64,000 bases of DNA from JACMNW01 sp043721855 (GTDB taxonomy: Bacteria > Pseudomonadota > Alphaproteobacteria > Rhodobacterales > Rhodobacteraceae): assembly GCA_043721855.1 (NCBI GenBank), contig JAYSPY010000129.1, positions 25,452 to 89,451 on the forward strand. Reading direction: 5' to 3'. A model generated the notes under the pieces. That model saw only the letters and a list, made by a program, of their open reading frames with translations. It searched no databases and was not told the DNA's origin. The position numbers were made by a program, and so were the translations under genes. Position 1 is the stretch's first letter, and each line of letters begins with the position of its first letter. Below, piece after piece: positions 17,224 to 25,613 of the stretch.

Positions 17224-18657
17224 ATGCAAATGCCTGTGCCGGATGCCAGCGTTCTGGCGCGCAAGTCGCTGATCGTGGACCGCCTGCTCGCGATCCTTCC
17301 CGCCGATGCCGTTGTGCATGACGCCGCTGAAACCCGCGCTTATGAATGCGATGCGCTGGTCGCCTATCGCTGCCCGCCGCTGGTTGCTGTTCTGCCCCGG
17401 TCAACCGCCGAAGTCGCGGCCGTTTTGAAACTGTGCCATGCCATGGGCGTGCCCGTGGTGCCGCGCGGATCGGGCACCAGCCTTGCCGGTGGCGCGCTGC
17501 CGACTGCTGATTGCGTGATCCTTGGCGTGGCGCGGATGAATGAAGTGTTAGAGACGGATTACGAAAACCGCTTTATCCGCGTGCAATCTGGCCGCACCAA
17601 CCTGTCGGTCACCGGCGCTGTTGAAGCCGACGGTTTTTTCTATGCGCCAGATCCATCAAGCCAGCTTGCCTGCGCCATCGCGGGCAATATCGCCATGAAT
17701 TCGGGCGGCGCGCATTGCCTGAAATACGGGGTTACCACCAATAATCTGCTGGGCGTCACGCTTGTATTGATGGATGGCACTGTCGTTGAAGTGGGCGGCG
17801 CGCATATGGATGCGGGCGGGCTTGATTTGCTGGGCGTGATCTGCGGGTCTGAAGGCCAGCTTGGCGTGGTGACAGAGGCCACCCTGCGGATTTTGCCAAA
17901 GCCCGAAGGCGCGAGGCCCGTGCTTATTGGCTTTGATAGCAACGAAGTGGCGGGCACCTGCGTGGCCGATATCATCAAGGCGGGCATCCTGCCGGTGGCC
18001 ATCGAATTCATGGACCGGCCTTGCATCCGTGCGACTGAGGATTTTGCCCACGCCGGATACCCCGATTGTGAGGCCCTGCTGATTGTCGAGGTGGAAGGCA
18101 GTCCGGCGGAGATTGACGAACAACTTGGCCTGATCAAAGCCATCGCTGCCCGGCACAACCCGGTGGAACTGCGCGAAAGCAAGTCGGAGGAGGAATCCAA
18201 GAAAATCTGGCTTGGCCGCAAATCGGCTTTTGGCGCGATGGGCCAGATCAATGACTACATGTGTTTGGATGGCACAATCCCGATCACGGCGTTGCCTTAC
18301 GTCCTGCGCCGCATTGGCGAGATGTCAAAAGAGTTCGGCCTTGATGTCGGCAATGTGTTTCACGCAGGCGATGGCAATATGCACCCGCTGATCTTGTATG
18401 ATGCCAACAAACCCGGCGATCTTGATCTGTGCGAGGCGTTCGGGGCTGAAATCCTTAAACTCTGCGTCGAAGTCGGCGGGTGTCTGACGGGCGAGCATGG
18501 CGTTGGCATTGAAAAACGCGATCTGATGTCGGTGCAATTCAGCGATGCCGATATGGAAGCGCAACTTCGGGTCAAGGACGTGTTTGATCCTGCATGGTTG
18601 TTGAACGCCGCCAAAGTGTTTCCGCTCCACATCACAGCCTCGCGGCGTGCTGCCTGA
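17224..18657 (+). CDS. glcD: Glycolate oxidase subunit GlcD
   Basis: FAD-linked subunit oxidising glycolate to glyoxylate, 477 residues. The FAD-binding PCMH region contains VPRGSGTSLAGGALP and AIAGNIAMNSGGAHCLKYG. The C-terminal FAD-oxidase domain ends in HAGDGNMHPLILYD and GEHGVGIEKRD, which hold the active-site histidines. First gene of glcD-glcE-orf-glcF, with glcE starting 1 bp after its stop. Confidence 0.96.
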   Translation: MQMPVPDASVLARKSLIVDRLLAILPADAVVHDAAETRAYECDALVAYRCPPLVAVLPRSTAEVAAVLKLCHAMGVPVVPRGSGTSLAGGALPTADCVILGVARMNEVLETDYENRFIRVQSGRTNLSVTGAVEADGFFYAPDPSSQLACAIAGNIAMNSGGAHCLKYGVTTNNLLGVTLVLMDGTVVEVGGAHMDAGGLDLLGVICGSEGQLGVVTEATLRILPKPEGARPVLIGFDSNEVAGTCVADIIKAGILPVAIEFMDRPCIRATEDFAHAGYPDCEALLIVEVEGSPAEIDEQLGLIKAIAARHNPVELRESKSEEESKKIWLGRKSAFGAMGQINDYMCLDGTIPITALPYVLRRIGEMSKEFGLDVGNVFHAGDGNMHPLILYDANKPGDLDLCEAFGAEILKLCVEVGGCLTGEHGVGIEKRDLMSVQFSDADMEAQLRVKDVFDPAWLLNAAKVFPLHITASRRAA

Positions 18658-18658
18658 C

Positions 18659-19759
18659 ATGGGCAGCCTCGCCAGAACTGAGGCGGAACTGGCCGATGCC
18701 GTGCGCGGTGCAAATGGCCCCCTGCGCATTGTAGGCGGCGGCACCCGCTGGGTCGGGCACGTCGGCCCGGCAGAAGTCTTGCAAACAAATGGCCTGTCCG
18801 GCGTTACTTTATATGAACCCGGCGCATTGACACTGGTTGCAGGCGCAGGAACACCCTTGGCCGAGGTAGAGGCGCTGCTTGCCAGCGAAGGCCAGCGTTT
18901 GCCATTCGAGGTGCCTGATATGCGCGGGCTTCTTGGGGGCACTGGTCTGTCTACCCTGGGCGGCGTGGTGGCTGCCAACGCATCCGGCCCGCGCCGCGTG
19001 CAGGTTGGGGCCTGCCGCGATAGCCTGATTGGCGTGCGGTTTGTGGACGGGACCGGCACGGTAATCAAAAACGGTGGCCGTGTGATGAAAAATGTCACCG
19101 GCTATGATCTGGTCAAGCTGATGGCGGGCAGCCACGGCACGTTGGGGGTCTTGACCGAGGTAAGCTTCAAACTGCTGCCGGTGCCTGAGGCCGCATTAAC
19201 CCTGATATTGCCCGGGCTTGATGATGCCCGCGCTGTTGGCGCAATGTCTGCAGCGCTTGGATCCCCCTATGAGGTGTCTGGCGCTGCACATTGGCCGGGC
19301 AGTGGCACGTTCCTTCGGATCGAAGGTTTTGCGGCATCCGTTGCTTACCGTGCCGGGCGATTGGCGGCACTTCTGGCAGAATTCGGGTCAGTGACGCACG
19401 AAGATGACGCTGCGACCCGGTGGGCGAATGTTCGCGATGTAACCCCGTTTCACGGTCTGACGGGCGATATATGGCGGGTGTCTGTCAAACCGTCGGATGC
19501 CCCCATGATAGCGGCACGCTCTGGTGCGCAGGCCTTGGCTTATGACTGGGGCGGTGGGTTGATCTGGATGCTGATGCAACCCGGCATTGATCTTCGAACC
19601 CGGCTTGGCGCTTTTTCTGGTCACGCCACCCGCCTGCGCGGCGATGGTGCCGATGGCATAGCAACATTTCACCCCGAAGCCCCGGCGCTAAACGCCCTTG
19701 CCAAAGGCCTGCGCGAAAAGTTTGATCCGCGCGGCATTCTGAATTTTGGGTTGATGTAG
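18659..19759 (+). CDS. glcE: Glycolate oxidase subunit GlcE
   Basis: FAD-binding subunit, about 366 residues. PLRIVGGGTRWVGHV and GLSTLGGVVAANASGPRR are the PCMH-type FAD site, and KNVTGYDLVKLMAGSHGTLG is conserved. It is shorter than GlcD, as expected. The ATG at 18659, directly after the glcD stop, fits the family start (TEAELADAVRGA); a GTG at 18647 is possible but overlaps glcD. Confidence 0.94.
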   Translation: MGSLARTEAELADAVRGANGPLRIVGGGTRWVGHVGPAEVLQTNGLSGVTLYEPGALTLVAGAGTPLAEVEALLASEGQRLPFEVPDMRGLLGGTGLSTLGGVVAANASGPRRVQVGACRDSLIGVRFVDGTGTVIKNGGRVMKNVTGYDLVKLMAGSHGTLGVLTEVSFKLLPVPEAALTLILPGLDDARAVGAMSAALGSPYEVSGAAHWPGSGTFLRIEGFAASVAYRAGRLAALLAEFGSVTHEDDAATRWANVRDVTPFHGLTGDIWRVSVKPSDAPMIAARSGAQALAYDWGGGLIWMLMQPGIDLRTRLGAFSGHATRLRGDGADGIATFHPEAPALNALAKGLREKFDPRGILNFGLM

Positions 19760-19768
19760 GATCACGTC

Positions 19769-20092
19769 ATGAAACTTGCGCTTGCCTTCATCGGACTGCC
19801 GGCTGCGACCTATCTGGCACTTGCGTCGCTGCGGCAGGGCAGGCTTGCGATGATGGGCATTTTCGGTATGGCCGTAATTACCGGCCTTTCGGTCGTCCTA
19901 CGAACCGGCGCTGAGAATGGCTATTCGACAGCGCTGGGTATGCTGGTATTTTCAGCCATCGCGCTGGCGGCTTTGGTGCAGGTTTTGCGCCTGATGATCG
20001 GGCCGGGGCGGCCGCGCTGGATTAATCCGGTAACCGTGGTTTTAGCTTTTCTGGGGGCCGGAATTCCTATGATTAAAATGCTTGGCGTCTGA
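19769..20092 (+). CDS. Small membrane protein in the glc operon
   Basis: 107 residues with three to four hydrophobic segments (LALAFIGLPAATYLALASL, MMGIFGMAVITGLSVVL, MLVFSAIALAALVQVLRLMI, VTVVLAFLGAGIPMI). I do not recognise a named family. It lies 9 bp after glcE, and glcF starts 1 bp after its stop, so it is expressed with the oxidase. It could anchor GlcDEF to the membrane or serve as a quinone-side partner; this is inference. Confidence 0.75.
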   Translation: MKLALAFIGLPAATYLALASLRQGRLAMMGIFGMAVITGLSVVLRTGAENGYSTALGMLVFSAIALAALVQVLRLMIGPGRPRWINPVTVVLAFLGAGIPMIKMLGV

Positions 20093-20093
20093 T

Positions 20094-21386
20094 ATGCAGA
20101 CAAATTTTACCCCCGAACAACTGCTTGATCCGGCAACGTCGCGGGCCAACAAAGTGCTGCGCACCTGCGTGCATTGCGGGTTTTGCACCGCCACTTGCCC
20201 AACGTACCAGGTGCTGGGTGACGAACTGGATAGTCCGCGCGGGCGGATTTACCTGATCAAGGATATGCTGGAGACGGGTCGACCCGCCGATGCGAAAACC
20301 GTCAAGCATATTGATCGGTGCCTGTCTTGTCTTGCGTGCATGACAACCTGCCCATCGGGCGTGGATTACATGCATCTTGTGGATCATGCGCGCGATTATA
20401 TCGAAAAAACCTATCGCCGCCCGGTGATGGACCGGATGTTGCGCAGCGTTTTGGCGTGGGTCATTCCGCATCCGACACGCTTTCGGTTGGCGCTTTTGGG
20501 TGCAAAGATTGCGCAGCCGTTCGCGGGGCTTGTGCCGGATGCACGGCTACGCGCCATGCTTGCCATGGCCCCAAAAACCATTCCCCCCGTCAGCCGCAAT
20601 GACGATCCGCAAGTTTTTGCCGCCGAAGGGCCCGCGCGTATGCGCGTGGCATTGATGACCGGCTGTGCGCAAAAGGCGCTGAATACCGATATCAATGATG
20701 CCACCATCCGCATCCTGCAAAGGTTGGGATGTGAGGTGGTGATTGCCCGCGGCATGGGCTGTTGTGGCGCGTTGACGCATCATATGGGCAAAGCCGATTT
20801 GGCGCGTGCGTCTGCTGCTGCCAATATCCGCGCTTGGATGGCCGAAAAGGCTGTGGGCGGGCTTGACGGCATCGTCATCAATACCAGCGGCTGTGGCACC
20901 ACGGTCAAGGATTACGGCCATATGTTTCAGAATGGTTCGATGGCCGAGGATGCGGCGTTTATCGCTGGCATCACCATGGATATCAGTGAAATTCTGGTAA
21001 AGCTGGGCCTGCCGGAAGGCGCCAGGAAAAACCTGCGGGTCGCTTATCATGCGGCTTGTTCCTTGCAGCATGGCCAGCAGATCAAAACCGCGCCGAAAGA
21101 CCTTTTGAGGCGCGCAGGCTTTGAGGTTGTCGAACCTGCTGACAGTCATCTGTGCTGCGGATCTGCGGGGACTTACAACTTGCTGCAACCCGAAATCTCT
21201 GGCCAGCTCAAGGCGCGCAAGGTCAAAACGCTGGAGGCGGGCAAACCCGATATCATCGCGGCCGGTAACATCGGCTGCATGATGCAGATCGGATCTGCCA
21301 CCCCCATTCCAGTTGTTCATACGGTCGAACTGCTGGATTGGGCAACAGGTGGGCCAAAACCGCGCGCGCTGCAGCCTTTGACCTGA
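20094..21386 (+). CDS. glcF: Glycolate oxidase iron-sulfur subunit GlcF
   Basis: About 430 residues. Two [4Fe-4S] motifs, CVHCGFCTATCPTY near residue 27 and CLSCLACMTTCPSG near residue 80, then two CCG domains (GMGCCGALTHHMG and HLCCGSAGTYNLLQP). It passes electrons from GlcD towards the quinone pool. I use ATG 20094 (MQTNFTPEQLLDPA), the usual family start; a TTG at 20082 overlaps the preceding gene. Confidence 0.96.
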   Translation: MQTNFTPEQLLDPATSRANKVLRTCVHCGFCTATCPTYQVLGDELDSPRGRIYLIKDMLETGRPADAKTVKHIDRCLSCLACMTTCPSGVDYMHLVDHARDYIEKTYRRPVMDRMLRSVLAWVIPHPTRFRLALLGAKIAQPFAGLVPDARLRAMLAMAPKTIPPVSRNDDPQVFAAEGPARMRVALMTGCAQKALNTDINDATIRILQRLGCEVVIARGMGCCGALTHHMGKADLARASAAANIRAWMAEKAVGGLDGIVINTSGCGTTVKDYGHMFQNGSMAEDAAFIAGITMDISEILVKLGLPEGARKNLRVAYHAACSLQHGQQIKTAPKDLLRRAGFEVVEPADSHLCCGSAGTYNLLQPEISGQLKARKVKTLEAGKPDIIAAGNIGCMMQIGSATPIPVVHTVELLDWATGGPKPRALQPLT

Positions 21387-21444
21387 CTGAGCCACAAATC
21401 CGCCGTATAGGGTGCCTAGTGGCTAGCCCATACCCGGAGGAATG

Positions 21445-22254
21445 ATGCGCCAGCCTTTGTTAACCCTGTTGATTTTAGCGGTTTGTTTTTCTGGCCCTGC
21501 CGGATCGCAAGAAACCCCATTGCGTGCGCTTCAAACCGGTGATGACAGCCGGGGTTGGGAAGCGGTAGGTCGCCTGAATCTGGGGGACCGCGGATTTTGC
21601 ACCGGCGCGTTGATAGAACCGAATTTGGTTCTGACTGCAGCGCATTGCATGTTTGATAAAGAAACCGGCGCGCGTATGGACGCGGGCGATATTCAGTTTC
21701 TGGCCGGATGGCGCAACGGGCGGGCCGCTGCATATCGTGGCGTGCGCAGGGCCGTCATTCACCCAGACTATGTGTTTGGCGGTGCAGACCGGCTTGACCG
21801 CGTCGCAGACGATCTGGCTTTGCTGGAACTGGATCAACCCATCCGCCTGCCGTCGATCACACCATTTGAAACCGATGTAAGCCCGCAAGCCGGGGACCGG
21901 GTTGAAGTGGTGTCGTATGCGATGGACAGGTCTGAAGCGCCGTCGCTGCAAGAGGTCTGTTTTGTTCTGGGCAATCAGCCCGGCGTGGTTGTTGTGACCT
22001 GTTCTGTTGATTTTGGGTCATCTGGTGCGCCAATTTTTGTGGTGCGCGATGGTGTGGCGCGGGTCGTTTCTGTGGTTTCGGCCAAAGCCGAAGTTGATGG
22101 CAAAAAGGTAGCGCTTGGCATGTCATTGGCCAGACCACTTGCAGAGGTGCGGGCCGCATTGGAATCTGGCCAGGATGCGCCGCGCCGATCGCCAAGTTCG
22201 GTGCGTATCTTGTCGGGCAATGCGACTGGCGGGGCGAAATTCGTCAAGCCCTGA
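21445..22254 (+). CDS. Secreted trypsin-like serine protease
   Basis: About 269 residues. Signal peptide MRQPLLTLLILAVCFSGPAG. The catalytic triad is visible: His in LTAAHCM, Asp in VADDLALLELD and Ser in VDFGSSGAPIF. The Cys next to the His suggests a disulfide and a periplasmic or secreted location. Of two adjacent ATGs I prefer 21445, because GGAGG is only 1 nt from the first and 4 nt from the second. No PDZ domain follows, so it is not a DegP type. Substrate unknown. Confidence 0.88.
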   Translation: MRQPLLTLLILAVCFSGPAGSQETPLRALQTGDDSRGWEAVGRLNLGDRGFCTGALIEPNLVLTAAHCMFDKETGARMDAGDIQFLAGWRNGRAAAYRGVRRAVIHPDYVFGGADRLDRVADDLALLELDQPIRLPSITPFETDVSPQAGDRVEVVSYAMDRSEAPSLQEVCFVLGNQPGVVVVTCSVDFGSSGAPIFVVRDGVARVVSVVSAKAEVDGKKVALGMSLARPLAEVRAALESGQDAPRRSPSSVRILSGNATGGAKFVKP

Positions 22255-22273
22255 GTGCCGCGGCCCGTAGCCC

Positions 22274-22303
22274 CTTGAAAGCGGCGTTTCCGTTTCCCAA
22301 GTA
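22274..22303 (+). promoter_or_regulatory. Candidate sigma-32 (RpoH) promoter for hsp20
   Basis: CTTGAAA (22274-22280) and, 15 nt on, CCCAAGT (22296-22302) resemble the heat-shock -35/-10 pair. It sits about 90 bp before the Hsp20 start, leaving an ~85-nt leader. Identified by eye. Confidence 0.45.
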
Positions 22304-22307
22304 ATCC

Positions 22308-22391
22308 TCAACCGGGTGCCAAGATTGGGCCCGGCCCAACCCGCCTTGTCCCATCGTGGAAGGGCTTCATCATCGCTTTACGGAGGATGCT
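22308..22391 (+). promoter_or_regulatory. Putative ROSE-type RNA thermometer in the hsp20 leader
   Basis: CATC-G-CT (22371-22377) can pair with AGGATG (22384-22389): C71-G89, A72-U88, U73-A87, C74-G86, bulged G75, C76-G85, U77-A84. This sequesters the Shine-Dalgarno sequence 2 nt before the ATG at 22392. UCGCU against AGGA is the ROSE consensus (UYGCU), including the bulged G. A second hairpin, TTGGGC/GCCCAA (22325-22339), lies upstream, as in multi-hairpin ROSE elements. Confidence 0.6.
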
Positions 22392-22868
22392 ATGCGTAAC
22401 TATGATTTTACCCCGCTTTACCGCGCAACAGTGGGCTACGACCGGATCACAGATCTGATGGACCGTGTGTTGACCAGCGATGTGGTGCAACCGACTTATC
22501 CACCTTACAATATCGAAAAGACTGCGGAAAATGCCTACCGGATTTCGATCGCGGTGGCTGGTTTCGCGCAAGACGATCTGACGGTCGAGGTGAAAGAAAA
22601 CACCCTGCACGTCACCGCCCGAAAGGCGGCTGATGATGCGCCCCGCAGCTATCTGCACCGGGGCATCGCGACCCGCGCCTTTGATCGCCGGTTTGCTTTG
22701 GCCGATCATGTCAGGGTAACCGGGGCCGCCCACGACTTGGGGATGTTGCACATTGATCTGGTACGCGAGACGCCAGAGGCGTTGAAACCGCGCCGGATCG
22801 AGATCGGCAAAGGTGCCGAAAGCAGCGTGAAAACCATTGAAGGCTTGGTTGAAACCGTCAGCGTCTGA
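22392..22868 (+). CDS. Small heat-shock protein, Hsp20 family
   Basis: 158-residue alpha-crystallin-type chaperone. The N-terminal YDRITDLMDRVL and YPPYNIEKTAENAYRISIAV are the IbpA-like start of the domain. AGFAQDDLTVEVKENTLHV follows, and GIATRAFDRRFALADHV is near the end. ATG 22392 is chosen because it begins the homology and has GGAGG close upstream, although that site can be masked by the leader hairpin. Followed by a strong terminator. Confidence 0.94.
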   Translation: MRNYDFTPLYRATVGYDRITDLMDRVLTSDVVQPTYPPYNIEKTAENAYRISIAVAGFAQDDLTVEVKENTLHVTARKAADDAPRSYLHRGIATRAFDRRFALADHVRVTGAAHDLGMLHIDLVRETPEALKPRRIEIGKGAESSVKTIEGLVETVSV

Positions 22869-22885
22869 TGGGTTTTGAACTTCGT

Positions 22886-22915
22886 AAAGGCGCGCCCATC
22901 CGGCGCGCCTTTTTT
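22886..22915 (+). terminator. Rho-independent terminator after hsp20
   Basis: GGCGCGCC (22889-22896), loop CATCC, GGCGCGCC (22902-22909) followed by six T; AAA before the stem can extend it. It ends hsp20 transcription ahead of the convergent vWA gene. Confidence 0.9.
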
Positions 22916-22941
22916 GCATCCATGACTTTTGCATCCATGAC
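22912..22941. repeat. 15-bp tandem duplication
   Basis: TTTTGCATCCATGAC occurs twice in direct succession (22912-22926 and 22927-22941), between the hsp20 terminator and the vWA stop. Probably a slippage duplication. Confidence 0.7.
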
Positions 22942-24971
22942 TATTGCGCGTGCAGCGCCTGCGCCATGCGCATCAGATTGACCGCCTCGATCCGGTAGCC
23001 GAACATATCGTCGCCGCGCGCACCCAGTGCCAGATCAATCGCTTCGCCCCAACCCCAATCGTTCAGATACACAGACCCCGTCAACAACTGGCCAAACCCC
23101 GCCATTGCCACGCCAAACCGGGCATCATCGCTGGCCTCGCCACCCGGCAAAATCGGCGTTTCGATCAGTTGCGATGCTGCGTCCCCCGGCGCCTTGTAGC
23201 GCAGCCTCAGAAAGCCCAGCTCCGATGCCTCGTCTGCCACTGGTGCAGCGCCATAGCGAAGTGGGTCATTGCGCAAGGCAGCACTGCCCGGTGCCGTCAC
23301 CTCATAAATCGCGGTCACGGCAGTGCCCGCACCAATCTCGCCTGCATCCACCTGATCGTTGTTGAAATCCTCGCGGTTCAATGCGCGCGTCTCGTAGCCG
23401 ATCAATCGGTATTCCGCCACGGCGGCGGGGTTCCATTCCACTTGGATTTTCACATCATCCGCAATCGGAAACAGCGCGCCGGTCAGCTGATCCATCAGCA
23501 CTTTGCGGGCTTCATTCAGCGTATCGATATAGGCAGCCGTGCCGTTGCCGTTCTGCGCCAGCGCTTGCATGATGGCGTCGTCCAGATTGCCGCGACCAAA
23601 GCCCAGAACCGACAGGTAAATCCCGGTATCGCGTTTCTTGGCGATATAGGCTTCCAGGCCTTCGGGGTCGTCAACGCCGACGTTGAAATCGCCATCGGTG
23701 GCCAGCAAGACACGGCTGACTTCGCCGTCGCCGCCCATGGTTTTGGCCATATCATAAGCCAGCGCCAGCCCTTCTGCCCCGGCGGTAGAACCACCTGCCG
23801 CAAGGTTCTCCAATGCAGCAAGAATTTTGGCGCTGTCCTTGGCCTTGGTCGGCTTTAACACGGTGCCCGCTGATCCGGCATAGGCAACCATTGCAACCTC
23901 ATCCTGCGGGCGCAGTTGGGCCAGCATCAGTTTCAGCGATTGTTTCAGCAGCGGCAGCTTGTTCGGCTCGTCCATCGACCCCGATGTATCAATCAAGAAC
24001 ACCAGATTCAGCGGTGGGCGATCTGCCACTGCAGGCATGCGGCCTTGCATACCAATATGGACCAGCCGCGTGCCGGGGTTCCACGGTGTTTGCATGACTG
24101 TCACGGTGCTGCGGAACGGGGCACCCGTGGCGTCTGGCGCGGGGTAGTCATAGGGAAAATAGTTCACCATTTCCTCGACCCGCACCGCCTTGGGTGGTGG
24201 CAGCATGCCCGTCATCAGGGATGATCTGACAACGGCATAACTTGCGGTATCAACGTCGATGGAAAACGTGGAAACCGGGGCTTCAACGGTGACCTTGACC
24301 GGGTTGGCATCGGCGTTGGCGAAGGCTTCGGTATTCGCTTCGGTATTCGCTTCGGGGGCAAGGGTAGTGCTACCGATGTCAGTCTCTGACCGGCCGATGG
24401 CAAAGCTTTCAACAGCCGGGGCCGGTGCCTCTGCGTCCAGCATCGTCATCGACGAACTGTCTGCGGCGATGGCGCCGGATGGCGCGGCCTCGGTGAAGGT
24501 CACGGTCGGGGCGGCTTGTCTTTGGCTGGCAACGGGATCTGGGGCGGCAGGTTTGGCAGTGATGCCTGCAAGTTTGGTATTTTGCTGGGGCGCAGGGACA
24601 ATTTCCGGCGCGGCAGGTTGAACGGCGGTGTCGTTGGCTATGGTACCGGTTTCAGGAATTGGGGTGATTTTGGGTTGATTGATCACCGGCAGCACCACGA
24701 TCAGGCCAAGGCACAGGGCGGCGGCGGATGTGGTGGCGGCAAGAAAACCGCGCGAGGTCAGGGATATCAGCATTTTTCGCACTCCGTTCAGGAACCCCGC
24801 CTGACTTTGGCGGTCCTGATTGGGACGCGGGACGGCGGGTGATCCTTGGCCCGATCCATTCAGAGCGTCGAAATTCTTTATGGCCAGCGCGATTGCGCCC
24901 GCTTTTGCGGATGCGTCTGCCGGGGGCAGGGCCTGCAGGGCGGATTTCAGATGGTCAAAATCATCAATCAT
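22941..24971 (-). CDS. Membrane-anchored von Willebrand factor A (YfbK-like) protein
   Basis: About 676 residues. A cytoplasmic N-terminal ~70 residues precede one transmembrane helix (TTSAAALCLGLIVVLPVI), a long Ala/Pro/Thr-rich linker, then vWA_N, a vWA domain with the MIDAS motif (NLVFLIDTSGSMDEPNKLP) and a C-terminal DUF3520-type region. The ATG overlaps the stop of the ECF sigma factor (ATGA), so both are co-translated. The linker contains a 12-bp in-frame duplication (NTEA twice). A regulatory or anti-sigma-like role for the N-terminus is inferred from the linkage. Confidence 0.88.
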   Translation of the reverse strand: MIDDFDHLKSALQALPPADASAKAGAIALAIKNFDALNGSGQGSPAVPRPNQDRQSQAGFLNGVRKMLISLTSRGFLAATTSAAALCLGLIVVLPVINQPKITPIPETGTIANDTAVQPAAPEIVPAPQQNTKLAGITAKPAAPDPVASQRQAAPTVTFTEAAPSGAIAADSSSMTMLDAEAPAPAVESFAIGRSETDIGSTTLAPEANTEANTEAFANADANPVKVTVEAPVSTFSIDVDTASYAVVRSSLMTGMLPPPKAVRVEEMVNYFPYDYPAPDATGAPFRSTVTVMQTPWNPGTRLVHIGMQGRMPAVADRPPLNLVFLIDTSGSMDEPNKLPLLKQSLKLMLAQLRPQDEVAMVAYAGSAGTVLKPTKAKDSAKILAALENLAAGGSTAGAEGLALAYDMAKTMGGDGEVSRVLLATDGDFNVGVDDPEGLEAYIAKKRDTGIYLSVLGFGRGNLDDAIMQALAQNGNGTAAYIDTLNEARKVLMDQLTGALFPIADDVKIQVEWNPAAVAEYRLIGYETRALNREDFNNDQVDAGEIGAGTAVTAIYEVTAPGSAALRNDPLRYGAAPVADEASELGFLRLRYKAPGDAASQLIETPILPGGEASDDARFGVAMAGFGQLLTGSVYLNDWGWGEAIDLALGARGDDMFGYRIEAVNLMRMAQALHAQ

Positions 24972-25507
24972 AGCTTTGCCTCCTCGGCCGCGATGGCGCG
25001 CAGGCGTCTCTTTATTTCCGACATCCGCCACGCAACGGTGCCTTCAGATACGCCCAAGATAAGGCCCGCCTCGGCTTGGGTCATGTCGCAACCAAGGATC
25101 AGGGCGGCGGTGTCACGCAGGTCGGCGGAAAGGCGGGCCATGGTTTGGGTCAACCAATCCAAGGCCGCGCGGTCAGTCTCAATCGCATCCTGCCGCGCAA
25201 TTTCCCAATCGCCCCAGCCTGCGGTGGCGCGGGAATAGGTGGCACGGCGGCGGCGAAGATCGTGGGTGGCGTTCAGGGTGACGCGGTAAAGCCAGGTGGA
25301 AAAACGGGCCTCGCCGCGCCAACTGCGAAGTTTTGCAGGAAGGGCCGCGCAAATATCCTGTGTCAGATCCAAAGCCTCAGCCCGCGATCCCAGCAGGCGG
25401 TAAGCAAGCGAAAAGATGCGGTCGTAATGGCGGGCAAGAAGGGCCGCAAAAGCATCGCGATCGCCGTTTGCGGCGGCGGAGGCTAAGGTTTCATCGGGCG
25501 TTTCCAT
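24968..25507 (-). CDS. ECF-type RNA polymerase sigma factor
   Basis: About 179 residues. Region 2: ALLARHYDRIFSLAYRLLGS then EALDLTQDIC and FSTWLYRVTLNATHDLRRRR. Region 4: LRDTAALILGCDMTQAEAGL and ILGVSEGTVAWRMSEIKRRL. Several in-frame starts cluster at 25507-25516 without a clear ribosome site; I use the ATG at 25507. Coupled to the vWA membrane protein, which may control its activity. Confidence 0.88.
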   Translation of the reverse strand: METPDETLASAAANGDRDAFAALLARHYDRIFSLAYRLLGSRAEALDLTQDICAALPAKLRSWRGEARFSTWLYRVTLNATHDLRRRRATYSRATAGWGDWEIARQDAIETDRAALDWLTQTMARLSADLRDTAALILGCDMTQAEAGLILGVSEGTVAWRMSEIKRRLRAIAAEEAKL

Positions 25508-25613
25508 GAGCATCACGATAGGTTGGACGGATTGGAATTGGCAATCCTTGGCGCAGGCTATGGTGGGGATGCGCGATTTTCATAATCGCACGCGTGCTAC
25601 AGCATTTAAGTGT

